From positions 16,309,501-16,373,500 of the forward strand of contig NC_059351.1 in the NCBI RefSeq assembly GCF_019703515.2: a stretch of 64,000 nucleotides of DNA, given 5' to 3'. The notes below the pieces were generated by a model. It was not told the DNA's origin and searched no databases. It saw only the letters and a program-made list of their open reading frames with translations. Positions 10,171-23,300 of the stretch are shown here, piece after piece; positions within the stretch are counted from its first letter, which is position 1, and every line of letters starts with the position of its first letter. The stretch comes from Myxocyprinus asiaticus. Lineage: Eukaryota; Chordata; Actinopteri; Cypriniformes; Catostomidae. Position numbers and translations under genes: made by a program.

Positions 10171-12940
10171 TTGGCCTACTATCATTTAATTCACAGTATG
10201 ATCAATCTGAATGACAGTAAAAAGTGGAGAAGGACAAATTCTGTTTCATAACCAGATGTCTGACAGTCTTAGAACATTCTACAGATTTTAGCTATTAATA
10301 AATCAACATTTAGTGTTTCACTATGTATAATACAATTATCCATACAATAATTCATGATTTCCCAAGATGTGGACTGCATGAATTTGCACTTTCTCTTAGC
10401 ATCAAGAAGTGTGACCGGTTGTTTAATGCACCAAAATGGTTAATATTCTATGTGATGTTTCTTGAATCTGCCATTCTGCTCAATGCCACATCTGCACCAC
10501 AGCTCGGCGAGCTGCTTATACACACAGGAGCATGCCTCTCATTAGGTGAAAGCAGGAGGCAGGGAGATTAAAATTCATTAGTGTATGTTGTAGTAATTTC
10601 GACACAATCACAAAGCCGGAGAAAGTTTCATACTACCATCAGAACAGATCCAGATTCAACTCTGGGCCTGTGCCATTTTCCATCCTGCTACAACAGCCTT
10701 ACCAGCTGAGGGCCAAACCCAAGAGGCTTAACTCGTGAGAAGTTAGCTGAAAGGTGAAAGCTACCATCTGAGTCAGTGAACAGTTTGAACCATGGAACTA
10801 TGAAATACATTATGTAGGTGAATGGATGATGTTTAAAGCCTGTAATTAAAAATTTAATTGACTTTATTTAGCACTTTAAAGAGTTTTAAAGGTGAAGTAA
10901 TTTAGAGGTGTAATTTTTCAATGTTAAAATACTTTCTCATTTCTCACTTTAATATAAAGTAGGTTTATTCCCCAAAAAGTGTAAACATTGTGGCTCTGTA
11001 GCTATATCAAAACATTACTCTGTTTGTTTGAACATCCCGACCAGCACAATATAGCTACATTGGCTCAACCAATAGTCCTGTTTGAGCCAATGTTGGTCAC
11101 AACCAATTTGAAAGTGAAAAACTACTTTTATGTTTTGCTTGGGAATTATGTGTGTGCTTTCCGTTTCTTTGAAATAAATGACATTTGGTTTTATATTTTA
11201 ATGCAAAAGCATTCATGGGTGTTTTTTTCAACTTCTGGCACTTTTAGGACCTCCAGAATTATTTTTTTTTTTTTTTTTTTTTCTACTTATAATGTTAGAC
11301 ATTGCATCACAAGAGATTTGTCTTTTTTTATTATTTTTTTATTTTTATTTAATGTCATGAAAATTCTATTTTGTGTTTAATAGAATTCTATGGTGGAAAT
11401 TACTGGTATGGAAATTAAATTGTTGTTTTTATAAGGCTAATTACATAGCTAACTTTTTATTCTGCCTGTTACCACATAAATACATTTTGACTTACCCCTC
11501 CTTTCCTTAAAAAAAAAAATATAAAATAAATTCTGGGTGACAGTGGGGCACTTACACTGAAAGTGAATTGGGTCAATTATTTTATGTTAAAATACTCACT
11601 TTTTCAAAAGTATAGCCACCAGACATTAACAATATGCATGTTAACATGATTTTAGTGTGATAATGATGATGACAATGTAATGTCATCAAGCCCTAAAACC
11701 TTAAAATGAATGTGAAAATTACAATGTAAACAAATTTACAGCTCAAATCATACATGAGTTTTAACAGAATAATTAATGTAAGTGCTTTTATAAAATTATA
11801 AGCTTCACATTTCTGCCTTGAAACCCTCCAAATATTGGCCACATTCACTTCCATTGAAAGTGCCTCACTGAAACCTCATTTTGTATTGTATTGTATTTTA
11901 TTTATTTATTTATTTATTTATTTTTTAAGAAAAGGAGGGACGAGTCAAAATTAATCTTTGTGGTAATCAACATTACGTCAATTGAATTTAACTTGTATTG
12001 AACCCAGAATAATCCTTTAATCTGCAAAAAAACATTGCTATTCATTAAATAATCTTATATTTGTCCAAAAAAAAAAAAAAATAAATAAATAAATAAATAA
12101 ATAAATGAACGAAGGTAGTGTTATTTGTGGATAAAACTGGGTTTAATTAAGTTTAGGAATATTAAACATTAGTTAATCAATTTTTTTTTTTTTTTACATC
12201 CACATGTTAGTCTTCCTTCCAAAAGAATATTGATTGCTTTATTTTCTTTTTGAACTAATAAAATTTGCGTGAAAATCATTGTTCATTTTCACTGTATTAC
12301 ATCCTCTGTTATGGCAAGTTGCCCATATGGTCATGGCATGTTTAATATTTTAAATGCTACTGCTTAACAATAATGTCTTCATAATACTGCTTTGTAGGAT
12401 GGTGCTTTATTGCGTCTTCACTACTAGAGCAACCTCATTGAATTCAGAAGCACCCACAGTGATTCTGATCTGGAACCGGGCCTGTAGCAAAATAACAGCT
12501 TGATTGAAAATTACACCCAATAAAAATATTCTGTTCACATGTGTAATTTACCATGATTTTTCTTTGTCTTCCAACATCACTTGTCTCATGTATCATCTCA
12601 AGCATGCTCTTCACTGACTTCATTTTTGTCGACTAGGTTAACAACTACACTAACTTAAAAAAAAAAAAAAAATGAAACAGTTGTACATTTAGCAAAATTT
12701 ATAGAAATAATTTTCACTCAAGAAATATCTAAATGTTTTGTTTATTTCACTCTTTGTTTAGATTGTACTAGTTTTAAACATGTCATATGTTATTTTCATA
12801 ATAGATTTTCATAGTCAAATATTGAAAGTCTGAGTCAGGCTAAAATAAGAATATCAATACATAAAGAGGATTTGAAAAGTTCCAAAAATAAATGATGAAG
12901 GCATGGTAAAAAGTTTATATGGGCATGTGAAAGATCTCTT
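10171..12940. other. AT-rich DNA without a recognisable gene
   Basis: Only low-complexity open frames are present. The 130-codon plus-strand frame at 10988-11380 is Phe-rich because it reads through a poly-T tract at 11264-11282. Simple repeats include (ttta)n near 11893-11925 and (aaat)n near 12078-12106. No transposon protein is visible. Confidence 0.6.
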
Positions 12941-12944
12941 GCTT

Positions 12945-13205
12945 GGTTGGGAAAGAGGAAGCAGGAGATGGATAAACAATCCACTTAAGTCTTTATTTTT
13001 ACAACACTTTTCTTAACACACACACACAGCTTCAAGCTCGGCTCTCTCTCCCCTCTGGCGGTTTGGACTGCCCTTTTTTATTCAGCTTCAGCTCTCACTG
13101 CAACGCAAAACAGCTGTTAGAGTTGATTTCTCACAGGTGTCAATCCTTATCGCTCTTCCTGTCCCGGTCTCGCTCTCTACAGATGCCCGGCCACGCCCAA
13201 ATCAC
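12945..13205. mobile_element. MITE remnant related to the element at 7967-8274
   Basis: Words from the interior of the 308-bp MITE recur in order: ggaagcaggagatggataaacaatc, then a-rich/cacacacagct sequence and ctctctc. The right end atgcccggccacgcccaaatcacac matches the reverse complement of the MITE's left terminus. The left inverted repeat is not evident, so the copy is partial or diverged. Non-coding. Confidence 0.5.
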
Positions 13206-13358
13206 ACACAAAAAGTAGAAATCTGTTTGTATAATCAACCCCTCAAACATGAAAGTGCACACTTGCTTAGCTTTAAAGAAGAGAGAAAGAACAAAAATGT
13301 GAGCATTATTCCTTCTTTTCTCATGGAGTAAACTGAAATCAACTGCAAACTATAAAAC

Positions 13359-13720
13359 GTCATGGTTACTTGTGTAACTTACATTCCCTGATGGAGGGAA
13401 CGAGACATTGTGTCGATGTAGTGAGCCTGAGACACCTCTGGTCTTTGATAAAAGGCCAATGAAAATTGGCAAGTGGTATTTGCATGCCACTCCCCCGGAC
13501 ATACAGGTATAAAAGGAGCTGGTATGCAACCATTCATTCAGGCTTTATGCTGAGGAGCCGAGACAAGGTCCGGCCATTTCAGCGGGTAGTTCAGCGTTGT
13601 GGCAGGAGGGACACAATGTCTCGTTCCCTCCATCAGGGAACGGAGGTTACACAAGTAACCATGACGTTCCCTATCTGTCACTCACTCAACGATGTGTCAA
13701 TGTAGTGACACTAGGGTTCA
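13359..13720. repeat. DIRS copy A 3' inverted repeat and internal complementary region
   Basis: The 3' terminal repeat runs from 13359 and contains the block shared with the 5' end (ggccaatgaaaattggc...ggtataaaaggagctggtatgcaacc). At 13612-13665 lies the inverse of the left terminus (ccctccatcagggaacggaggttacacaagtaaccatgac). It is joined directly to gttccctatctgtcactcactc (13666 onward), the inverse of the right terminus. The terminal repeat lacks about 25 bases found in the other copies just after gatgtagtga (near 13420). Confidence 0.85.
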
Positions 13721-13921
13721 CTATACGAAACGCCACAACTGGCTGAACTATGTTATGTGAACTGGTGGTGTGTGGTGGGCAGACCACTGTGTGCCTCATA
13801 GCCAGCACACCAGGTCGACACGTAACCTCCCCCAACATAGTGTCGAACGGCCCTTTGGGGACAAGTCGACTGCCCAAAAGATAGAGACAGGGTAACCCAG
13901 TCATGGCCTCTTTTCAAACCG

Positions 13922-14580
13922 AGAAAAGAGATGCTCTGAACCAGGATGTCCCGAGAGTGAGCTAGGATTAGCCAGTCATCGAGATAGTTGAGAATGCGAA
14001 TGCCCACCTCCCTTAACAGGGCAAGGGCTGCCTCTGCGACCTTCGTGAAGACGCGAGGAGACAGGGACAGGCCAAAAGGGAGGACTTTGTACTGATACGC
14101 CTGACCCTTGAATGCAAACCGCAGGAAGGATTTGTGTCGAGGAAGGATCGAGACGTGGAAGTACGCGCCCTTCAGGTCTACCGCTGCGAACCAATCTTGA
14201 TGCCGGACGCTCGCCAGAATGTGTTTTTGCGTCAGCATCTTGAACGGGAGTCTGTGTAAGGCCTGGTTCAGTACTCGCAGGTCCAAGATTGGCAGCAACC
14301 CACCGCCTTTTTTCGGTACGATGAAGTAGGGGCTGTAAAACCCCTTCTTCATCTCGGCCGGAGGGACAGGTTCTATTGTGCCCTTCCGTAGGAGGGTAGC
14401 AATCTCCGCGCGCAAGGTAGCAGCGTTTTCGTCCTTGACCAAGGTGAAGTGGATGCCACTGAACCTGGGCGGGCGCCTGGCGAACTGAATCACGTAGCCA
14501 AGTCGGACGGTCCGGATCAGCCATCGTGATGGATTGGAAAGCGCAAGCCATGCATCCAAGTTCATGGCCGTTCTGAGTCT
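13922..14580 (-). pseudogene. DIRS copy A reverse transcriptase fragment
   Basis: The minus-strand frame encodes DIRS-type RT motifs in order: PRFSGIHFTLVKDENAATLR, PPAEMKKGFYSPYFIVPKKG, ILDLRVLNQALHRLPFKML, WFAAVDLKGAYFHVSILPRH, KVLPFGLSLSPRVFTKVAEA and the catalytic box NYLDDWLILAHS. After about 13950 the frame passes through a small deletion (ending ILVQSISFLGLK) and then into unrelated 3' sequence. The YLDD box is intact here, unlike copy C, but thumb, RNase H and recombinase are missing, so the copy cannot be autonomous. Confidence 0.9.
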
Positions 14581-16545
14581 AGGGACATCGAAGCACTTAC
14601 CTGGCTCCTTGTGACCACCCCCAGAACAGCCTGGGACGGGGGAGGAAGAGGCCTGTCCTCGTAACCCATGGAGACTGCCACATCGGGGGCGGCTGTGTGC
14701 CGCAGCTGGGCGCTCAGGGGCGGGAAGACCACTGCTGGAGGTCGCCAATCCTGCAAGGAAAAACCTGTGGACGGTAGTCGTGATGACAACCATGCACACC
14801 GGGTATGTGACCCAGGGAGGAAGGAAACCGCTCTTTTGCTGAACTGTTGGGTACCGCAGCCACTTGGGTATGCAGCAAAATCAAACAAAAAGGCAACAAA
14901 AGATTTTCCACCCGGCACTCCACCGGGGGATGGAGTGGTCTTCTTACCAGCTCCAGGTTGAGTGGGTTTCTTTGTCTCTGGGTCGCCCCGCTCAGGGGCG
15001 TTTGACGACCTCCATGGGTTCTTAGCAGCCGACTGTGAGACGGGTGGCGTCTGCTTCCTGCGGTGGGCTCCACGCCACGGAAGGGCCGAAGGTGCGGGCT
15101 GCGGCAGAGCCGGTGCAGTCACCGCAGGGGGACGCCCTTGGCGACGAGCAGACGGGGTGTGGGATCTTGAGCCGCGCTGGGGCAGGATGTGCTGGATAGC
15201 CTCCGTCTGCTGCTTCACCGCCGAGAACTGCTGGGCAAATCCTCAATGGTGTCGCTGAATAGGCCAACCTGGGAAATGGGGGCAGCAAGAAACCATCTCT
15301 TGTCGGCCTCACCCATCTCGACCAGGTTGAGCCAAAGGTGGCACTCCTGGACCACTAATCCTCGTGCAGTTCTTTCAACGCCTTGGCTTGGTGGACCTGC
15401 AGGAGAGCCATGGCATGCAGGGCAGAGGCGGCTTGTCCAGCAGTGCTGTAGGCTTTAGCTGTCAGGGACGACGTGAACCTACAGGGCTTGGACGGGAGCT
15501 TAGGGCATCTGTGCCCCGGGCATAGGTGCACCGCGAGCACCTTATCCACTGGGAATCGCGGGTAGTGAGGGCGAGGAACTGCGGAATCGGGGCCGGGCAG
15601 TAAAAGGTGCCTCCCACGATTTCGTCAGCTCCTCGTGCACTTCCGGGAAGAAAGGCACTGGAGTGGGGCGTGGCTGCTTTGAGCGGTGCCGTGAGCCCAG
15701 GAACCAATCATCAAGCGCGAGGGTTCAGGGGAGAGTGGAGGGTTCCACTTTAACCTGACGCTCGCGGCCGCCCAGGAAAGCATGTCCGTCATTTCTGCAT
15801 CAGCCTGTGACTGGGCAATCATCCCCGAGGGGGGGAGCCCAGCTGAGGCTTCTGCGTCCAACTGGACAAGCCCACTCTCCGATGCTGCGCTCGAGAGCTC
15901 ATCATCTTCGCGGGTTGCGAACAAGAGGCCAGACTCGCCATGAGACGAGCTGGTGGACTGATCCGGAAGCCCGACTGGGGCAGATGAGCATGCTGGGGAA
16001 TGGGAGGTCCACAAGGGTATACCCGGCGGAGGCGATCCCATTGGGTCCCCAAATCGCCCCCAGTGCTAGACGCGCTGGCCACATACCCATAGGTAGAAGG
16101 ACAGAGGCGGGGAGCCGCTGGGGTGGCTTGCTTTCTTATGAAAGCAATCCGCGACCGCCACGTTGCCATGGTCATGTTCTCGCAATAAGATCATGAACCA
16201 TCCACAAACGCTGCCTCTGTGTGGGTCGGGCCCAGACACGAAAGACAGCGATCATGACCATCCGAAGTTGAGAGATAACGACCGCAACCAGGAATAACAC
16301 ACAATCGGAAAGGCATCTTTAAAAAGACACGTCTTTAAAAAGACGTTCCGTGTGTGCCGCTCTTTTAGAGAAATATACTCTTTAGAGGAAAAAGCTCTAT
16401 CAGAAAATATACTCTCTTTTTTTTCTACCGAAGTGCCCAGGGGCGTTCTCTGCAGTGCACTAGTGCAGAGTAGGGAGAAGCCACTGAAATGCGCCATCAG
16501 ATCCAGCAGAGGTGAATGAACAGTAGAATTCAGCTCAGTGAGCAT
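14581..16545 (-). pseudogene. DIRS copy A gag remnant
   Basis: Gag-like sequence is split over several minus-strand frames (15022-15312, 15355-15549, 15462-15707, 15625-16041, 15819-16175, 16252-16545). Recognisable pieces shared with copy C are DELSSAASESGLVQLDAEAS, ALHAMALLQVHQAKALKELH and KQQTEAIQHILPQRGSRSHT. Multiple frameshifts and deletions disable it. In family terms this is ORF1, the putative nucleocapsid protein. Confidence 0.8.
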
Positions 16546-16752
16546 GACCGTTCGGCTCCGAAAAGAAAATCTGAATGAGTGGTTGCATACCAGCTCCTTT
16601 TATACCCGTATGTCCGGGGGAGTGGCATGCAAATACCACTCGCCAATTTTCATTGGCCTTTTATCAAAGACCAGAGGTGTCTCTGGCTCCCAAGAGTGAC
16701 CCCTAGTGTCACTACATCGACACAACGTCGAGTGAGTGACAGATAGGGATCA
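16546..16752. repeat. DIRS copy A 5' inverted terminal repeat
   Basis: Read on the minus strand it begins tccctatctgtcactcactcgacgttgtgtcgatgtagtgacactaggggtcactcttgggagcc. It then continues with the AT-rich ggccaatgaaaattggc and gggtataaaaggagctggtatgcaacc segments that also occur in the 3' repeat. The tataaaag word looks like a TATA box just upstream of gag, so it may be the promoter; this is inferred from position only. Confidence 0.82.
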
Positions 16753-18561
16753 GTAGACGGTCCTTATGAACATATTATAAACTATTTCAAAGATGACAGA
16801 TTAAGTATAGGATAAGTAAAAAAGAAAAGGTAAAAAAGTCAAGTGAGGACATAGCTTTTGCTAATGAAAATAAGACAATACCAACTGCATTGCTCAAGAC
16901 CTTGAATTAAAGGCGGTGGGGGTGAATTTACTTTTTATGCCAATTGTCAAGGCTGTTGTTGGCTTTGCATAAACAGTTTTCATAATCATTCAATAAGTAA
17001 ATCCCAAACTTCACTTGTACAAAAGTACCCTGAGTCATCAACCTCTAGCCATGTTAATGATGCTTTACTATCATAAACCTAAGCTATTTCGCACTAAAAA
17101 AAAATAATTATTTTGGCTGAACTAGATTCAGTCATGGACAGTGGTTCCACATGTTTGAAATGAGTTTTCTTAAATTAAAAATACCATGTAATTTCAACTT
17201 AAATGTCAAAATAACTCAAATGAAACTATTTTAGTTATACTGTATGCTAGCTAGTGACAGAAAATGCTAGCATACTAAATACATGCCGGTGGGAAGCACT
17301 ACTGGGTGTGATTTGGTCACAATGCTATAGTTAGCACAGAAATTGCTCAATGGAAAAGGCAGTGTTCATTATTTAGAATACTCAAAATGTATTGGTTCTC
17401 AACCTAGGCTCAAGCTCCACACTTCACCTTGATGGTAACCCCCCAAACTTCAAGACAACTTCTTCCAAAATTCTTTCAAATCTTAACATTACAAAACTTT
17501 AAACACTCAAAGTCTCCACCTTTACATTCATCTTTCACAAAGACACATACAATAACACTTAATTTTAACATTACTCTCCCTATTGAGTCTTGATGTAAAG
17601 CATGCTGAAAACTAGAAATCCTCTGCTCAGTTTCAGTTAACCAAACAAAAAATATTCAAGTTGTCCCAACGCACATGGATTAAGCAAAGCTGACAAGACA
17701 CAGATTTTAGTTGAATCAACTTTTGGAGGATTGAGTAAAACTGACAATAGTTAACTTTTTTGAGTGAGGTACCCCTTTTTTATAGTATGGTTACATAATT
17801 TAACATGCTGATTTTTGGACCCTACTGTATTGCAATACTTTATAAATGTGATTACATTACACGTGAAGGCTGTTTAGTCAGATATAGCCTTGTGTCTCCT
17901 CATAAATTGTGTGAAGTCAGCATGTCAGAATAATTGCATTGGGTGTTATGACTCCCAGAGATGGGTTGTGAATTAAGAGTGCTCTCATATGCCCCATGGA
18001 TGGGTGGGATACAATGAGAGGGGCTTTCGCGTGTGTGTGTGTGTGTGTGTGTGTGTGTTGATAGATGATTAAATCCCCGACGGCTGTCTATGCCCAGTGC
18101 TTTGTGAGAAAATCAGGGGATATCACTGATCCACATTAACGTTGGTCACTGAACTCCCTATTGTAAACCCACCCAGATTTGGAGCACTTAGCGCTTAAGG
18201 GTGCAGGGTGTCAAGGGGAGAAGATCGAGAAGGTCATATTTCTTCCCATTCCAAGCCCTAATTTTGTCTATCCTCTTTGGTTCATGAAACGTATTGTCCT
18301 ATTTAAATCATGGTTAGTTTTAGGGTTTGGGTAAGGGTTTAGACTTTAGAAAATTGTAATAGCATTGTTAATTGGTTAGTTATTTTTCTCTATGGGAGTT
18401 AAAGTCGTATTTTATAGTCATTTTTGTTCGTGCCAACTCGTACAATATTTACAGCACAATTTCAGGTATCATTCGGGGTTGTAGCAGAAGTGGTGCAAGA
18501 TGACTTTGGTACCGAAGTTTAATACTTAATAGTGAGCACCACTATAATACATGTGTACCAA
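16753..18561. other. AT-rich DNA without a recognisable gene
   Basis: No protein similarity is visible. A (GT)n microsatellite lies at about 18029-18058. Confidence 0.6.
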
Positions 18562-18565
18562 TGTG

Positions 18566-20158
18566 TGTAGCCCTCTCACCAATGCACTGGCTCAAAATAC
18601 AAGTATGTCTAGGGGAAATTCAAACTAAAAAAAAAACTACGGGTGAGAGGCACATCTAAATTTACTTTAGTCATAAAGAGTATTTATTAACCAAGTAATG
18701 TCTAATAATTAAATACAACCCAGGACCTTCAGATTTTTACTGTTTAATATCTAATGTTAAATTTGGAAATAACTTCGTAGATGAACCACTGTGCCCACAT
18801 TACATCGTGTAACCCCAATCTCAACCAAATTTACTCAGATATCCCCTTCAACCTCCCCCTTTCTCTGCAGAAAGATCACAGGAGATTAAAATACTAAAAC
18901 ACTATTTATTCTTTTGACTTTTTTTCCTCTTATTTCCCTTTGAAACTGAAGCAACTAATAACACTGTTAATTGAAATCAACACATATGAAACAAAAGAAC
19001 TTTAAAAATAAATAAATTCAAATGAGTGATCACATGGAATACAAATTTCACACTAAATATGAAACATTCAGATTCACATTATACTCAAAATAAAATACAT
19101 TCCCAAACAAAAAAATAAAAAAAAGAAAATTACCCAGCTGGGATTTATGTCTCTTGTAGGCGCGCAAGGTAAGAGCTCAAATTAATGTGTTAGCGAAGAG
19201 TTAGGATTACTCACAAGATCCCACAAGAAAGCGATTCCAAAAACAACACAGTACCAGATTTGAAGATGCACCAATGAAATGATCAGCAGATCCAGTCGTC
19301 CATGCATCCATCACAAACCATCTCTTCCAAAGATGAATCGGATGACATGTCCAGGCAAATCCTCCATCTTGTAGATAGGCCCGATCAGCACAGGCCATGA
19401 AAGCATGTCGGTCTCTCCTAATAAATCGCTCCACATTCACTCAGTCATCCCTTGAGCTCCGAACACTTCAACCATTTCTTAACACTTTAATGTAAAATAA
19501 AACACGGGTATTGTCTCTCTTCCGAATACTTTCACAGATGAAACAAAAAAAAAACAAGATAAACTGCGACACTCTCTTGGAGCGTTGCGCACGCACACAC
19601 TTTAGGTTCACGCAACTGTTGAATATAAACTATAATTTTTGAGCTCAGCGTCTTGTCGACACTCAGTTCCTCCCATCAACAGTCTTTAAACTGTTCAATG
19701 TTTCTACTTTCAAATCAAAATCCTTTACTTTTTCTCAGTCTTTAGACACTACATGTGTGTACCCTTTTCTCTTGCTTCTTGCACTCCCGAACTCTCTAGA
19801 AAAATCTCCTCTTTTTTCTCTCGTGACCCCGCCCCTTGAACTCTAGGGGTCAGATTATAAACACTTCATTTCTAAACAATTTAAAGGTATCTCCTAAAAT
19901 ACACCTTCCTATTATTTCTACCACTTCCACATAAATTTTAAACTTTTAAACATAAAATGACAAATATAAAATTACAAACCAAAAAATAAACAACAAACAC
20001 CTTTTTTTTTTTTTTTAACCCTTTTAGACAGTGTTACAAAACGCATTAGTGAAAAATAATTTTGTATACCCAAATTACAAAGAATTGTAAAGATTAAAAC
20101 CTTTAAAGTTATGGAAGAACAATGAATAGACTACTAATAGATTTAGTAGGGCTCTACA
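18566..20158 (-). repeat. 3' LTR of the Gypsy element
   Basis: 1,593 bp. On the minus strand it starts TGTAGAGCCC and ends GAGGGCTACA. AATAAA polyadenylation-like words (plus strand tttatt, for example 18683-18688) fall toward its end. A 77-codon minus-strand frame (19207-19440) is also present in the other LTR; it has no recognisable domain and I do not call it a gene. Confidence 0.95.
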
Positions 20159-20171
20159 TTCTCCCCCCACC
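20159..20171 (-). promoter_or_regulatory. polypurine tract of the Gypsy element
   Basis: Immediately upstream of the 3' LTR on the minus strand is the purine run GGTGGGGGGAGAA (one T within it). This is the position and composition of the plus-strand primer of LTR retrotransposons. Confidence 0.82.
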
Positions 20172-20395
20172 AAAAATTGTTATGTCCTCATAACGAGGGA
20201 AAACATAGTATCACACAATTTACATTTCCCATGAGTGAAACACAATACAGTACCTTCAGTAACCTTTTTTTTTTTGAACATTCATTTCGTTATCTTAGCT
20301 CTTTGCACATATATAGACACATATACACTTTTCAAATAAATGAACAAGATAATATCACGATAGACCCATGTCAAGACTTGAATTAATCACTCAAA

Positions 20396-23300
20396 TTAAT
20401 GTCTGATAGGTAAGTTAACTGAACAGGTACCTAACCTTTTTGAAGGCACATTCATCCGTAAAAACACTGTAGAACAGTATCTAACAGGACTTACAACTTT
20501 AGTTTGAGCAATGACAGGCACAAATTTTGGCTCCCCAATAGTATCATAAGTAAACCTCTTAGGCACAGTTCTTTCTCTTTGAGACCTTCTACAATTTTCC
20601 ATCATCTCAGCAGAGATACCTTGATTTACACCAGTCTCATTCACGTTTGAGAGGTCTTGCACCTCACTTGCAACATCATCACATATCTTTGACACTCTGC
20701 TCACATTTTGCAAGTTGTCAGAGTCAATTTCTGATAGCAGTCTTGAAACAGACTCTACAGATTCATTTGTCTCAACTCTTTCTTTAGATTGCTCAATGTT
20801 ATCATGAACATTCTGCTCAACATTCTCCTGAACAGCATCATCAGAAACCTCTTCATTATTTTGAGCGAGTTCTCCACTCTCTGGAGTCAGAAAGAGTTCT
20901 TCAGGAACATGAAACCAAGTTCCATACATTTCATCATCACTATTAGAACTTTCTGAACTCTCATCGAAATTCTGGTTAACTCTGGTTTCTGCTTCCTGTT
21001 CTACAGGTGCATTCTCAACTTCCTGTTCTGTACTCGGATTCTGTTCAGCATTCTTCCTATTCCTCAGAACTCTCTTTCTAGGTTTTGGAACAATGTCTAC
21101 GATATGCCGCTGCCTCAAATTCTGTCCAACAGGAAGAATATGATTCCGATGAAGAATCTTAACAGGTCCCCTACCATCTTCTGGCTTTAAACGAAATACA
21201 GGTAGGTTTGGCATTTGGCTCTGAACAATGTATGGCACAGAATTCCACCGGTCAGCCAGTTTATTCTTTCCTTGCAGTCCCAAATTTCGGATTAGAACTC
21301 TATCACCAGGAACAAGATGCGAGTAATGAAGTCTCTGATCGTACCTCCTCTTGTTTCCTTCATTCTTCTTTCTAGCAGTAGCTTCAGCCAACTCATATGC
21401 AACTTTCAATTCTCTTTGCATGTTCTTGACAAATCGCTGGTAAGACTTAGTGGAGGTACCATCACTTGACACACCAAAACTCAGATCAATGGGCAATCTG
21501 GCTTCCCTTCCAAACATTAGGAAGTAAGGAGAAAAACTCGTGGCTTCATTCTGACTGCAGTTATACACGTGAACAAGATGTCCAATATGTCGACTCCAAT
21601 GCTGCTTCTGTTTTGGGTCTAAAGTCCCCAACATGTCCAACAGCGTCCGATTAAATCGTTCTGGTTGTGGATCACCCTGAGGGTGATATGGGGTTGTTCT
21701 GGATTTCTCCACCCCCAAGATGTCCAACAACTCAAAGATGAGTCGACTCTCAAAATCTCTTCCTTGATCCGAGTGAATGCGTTTCGGCAGTCCATAGTGA
21801 ATGAAATACTTCTCCCACAGTACCTTAGCTACAGTTGATGCCTTCTGGTCTTTGGTGGGGAAAGCTTGCGCATATCTGGTGTAATGGTCAGTGATGACTA
21901 GAACATTGCAGATGTTACTGGAATCAGGCTCAATGGATAGAAAATCCATACATAGCAGGTCCATAGGTCCTGTGCTAGACAAGTGTGACAAAGGTGCAAC
22001 TCTTTTTGGTAATGTCTTCCTCTGAACACACCGAGCACAAGTCTGACAGTACTGTTCCACATCTGTCTTCATTCGTGGCCAATAAAAGCGCTCTCTTACA
22101 AACCCATAGGTCTTGTCAAAACCTAAGTGGCCAGAATCATCATGCAGTGACTTGAGAACTGCATCATGAAATTTCTGAGGTAAACACAACTGTTTTAGTC
22201 TTGCCTTGTTTGCTGCCTGAGTGCGACGGAACATCACACCACCTTCCATTCCTAACCTCTCCCACTCCCTCATAACCACGGGAAGGTCTTTATGAACTTT
22301 CCTGTTCACCTTGTTTGAATCTCCTACTTTCAGTGCTCTCCATATCTCACCAAAACAAGGATCTTTCTGCTGAGAGAGAGACAGATCAAAAGAACTCAGT
22401 TTAGGAATAAGGTTAGTGTCTAATGTGGCTAAATTGCAGTAAGCTGTGGGGCCTGATACTGGGGACCCCCCTAAAGAGGTGACAACTCCATTACAGCTCA
22501 AAACGCCACATGACTTTTCAAGCTCTGGCAGCTTACACAGGGATCTCACACCGGAAGACGAAATATTTGTCCAACCCTTCTCATCCTCCACTCTCTGGTG
22601 AGGTCGACGGGACAAAGCATCAGCATCTATGTTCTGTTTACCAGGCCTGTACTTAAGGCTGAAATCATAGGCAGATAAAGCCGCCAACCACCTATGCCCT
22701 GCAGCATCTAATTTTGCTGTGGTTAGAACATAAGTTAGCGGGTTGTTGTCTGTCTGCACCTCAAACTTAGCTCCGTACAAGTAATCATGTAACTTATCAA
22801 CGACTGCCCACTTTAATGCCAAAAACTCAAGTTTATGGACTGGGTAATTCTTTTCAGAAGGTGTCAAACTTCTGCTGACAAATGCTACAGGACGCAACCC
22901 CTGCCCTTGGTCTTGGTACAACACCCCACCCAGCCCTTCACAACAGGCATCAACATGCAACACATACGGTAGCTGGGGGTCTGCAAAGGCCAACACAGGA
23001 GCCTGAGTAAGCCTTTCTTTCAACTCTCTGAAAGCAGCTTCACAACTAACACTCCATCTATTACCAAATGGATCTGATGCTTTATAACACACCTTTTCTA
23101 GGTTATGTTCTGCTCTGTTCTTTTTCAGACTTTTATTTGGAAGACAACCCTGCAACAGCTGATTCAAGGGATAAGACACTTTAGAGTAGTCTTTTACAAA
23201 ACGCCTATAATACCCACAGAAACCTAAAAACGAGCGTAGCTCTGTCACGTTCTGAGGTCTGGGCCAAGATTTGACAGCTTCAATTTTGGAGGGATCAGTT

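Larger units (their letters stand above)
13359..16752 (-). mobile_element. DIRS retrotransposon copy A (internally deleted)
   Basis: DIRS elements use reverse transcriptase plus a tyrosine recombinase instead of an integrase and make no target-site duplication (family knowledge). This copy has both outer ends: left gtcatggttacttgtgtaac..., right ...gagtgagtgacagataggga. It also has the inverted terminal repeats and the internal complementary region near 13612-13720. Read on the minus strand, the order is 5' end, gag remnant, RT remnant, then a jump straight into the 3' region: the rest of RT, RNase H and all of the recombinase are deleted at about 13915-13925. No direct flanking repeat is seen, as expected. 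Confidence 0.9.

Noticed and set aside
10988..11380. 130-codon hydrophobic, Phe-rich frame that might be a membrane protein
   Set aside because: It reads through poly-T tracts; no domain, splice context or conservation signal is visible.
14668..15458. Plus-strand frames of 89-98 codons over DIRS copy A
   Set aside because: They are antisense shadows of the GC-rich gag remnant on the minus strand.
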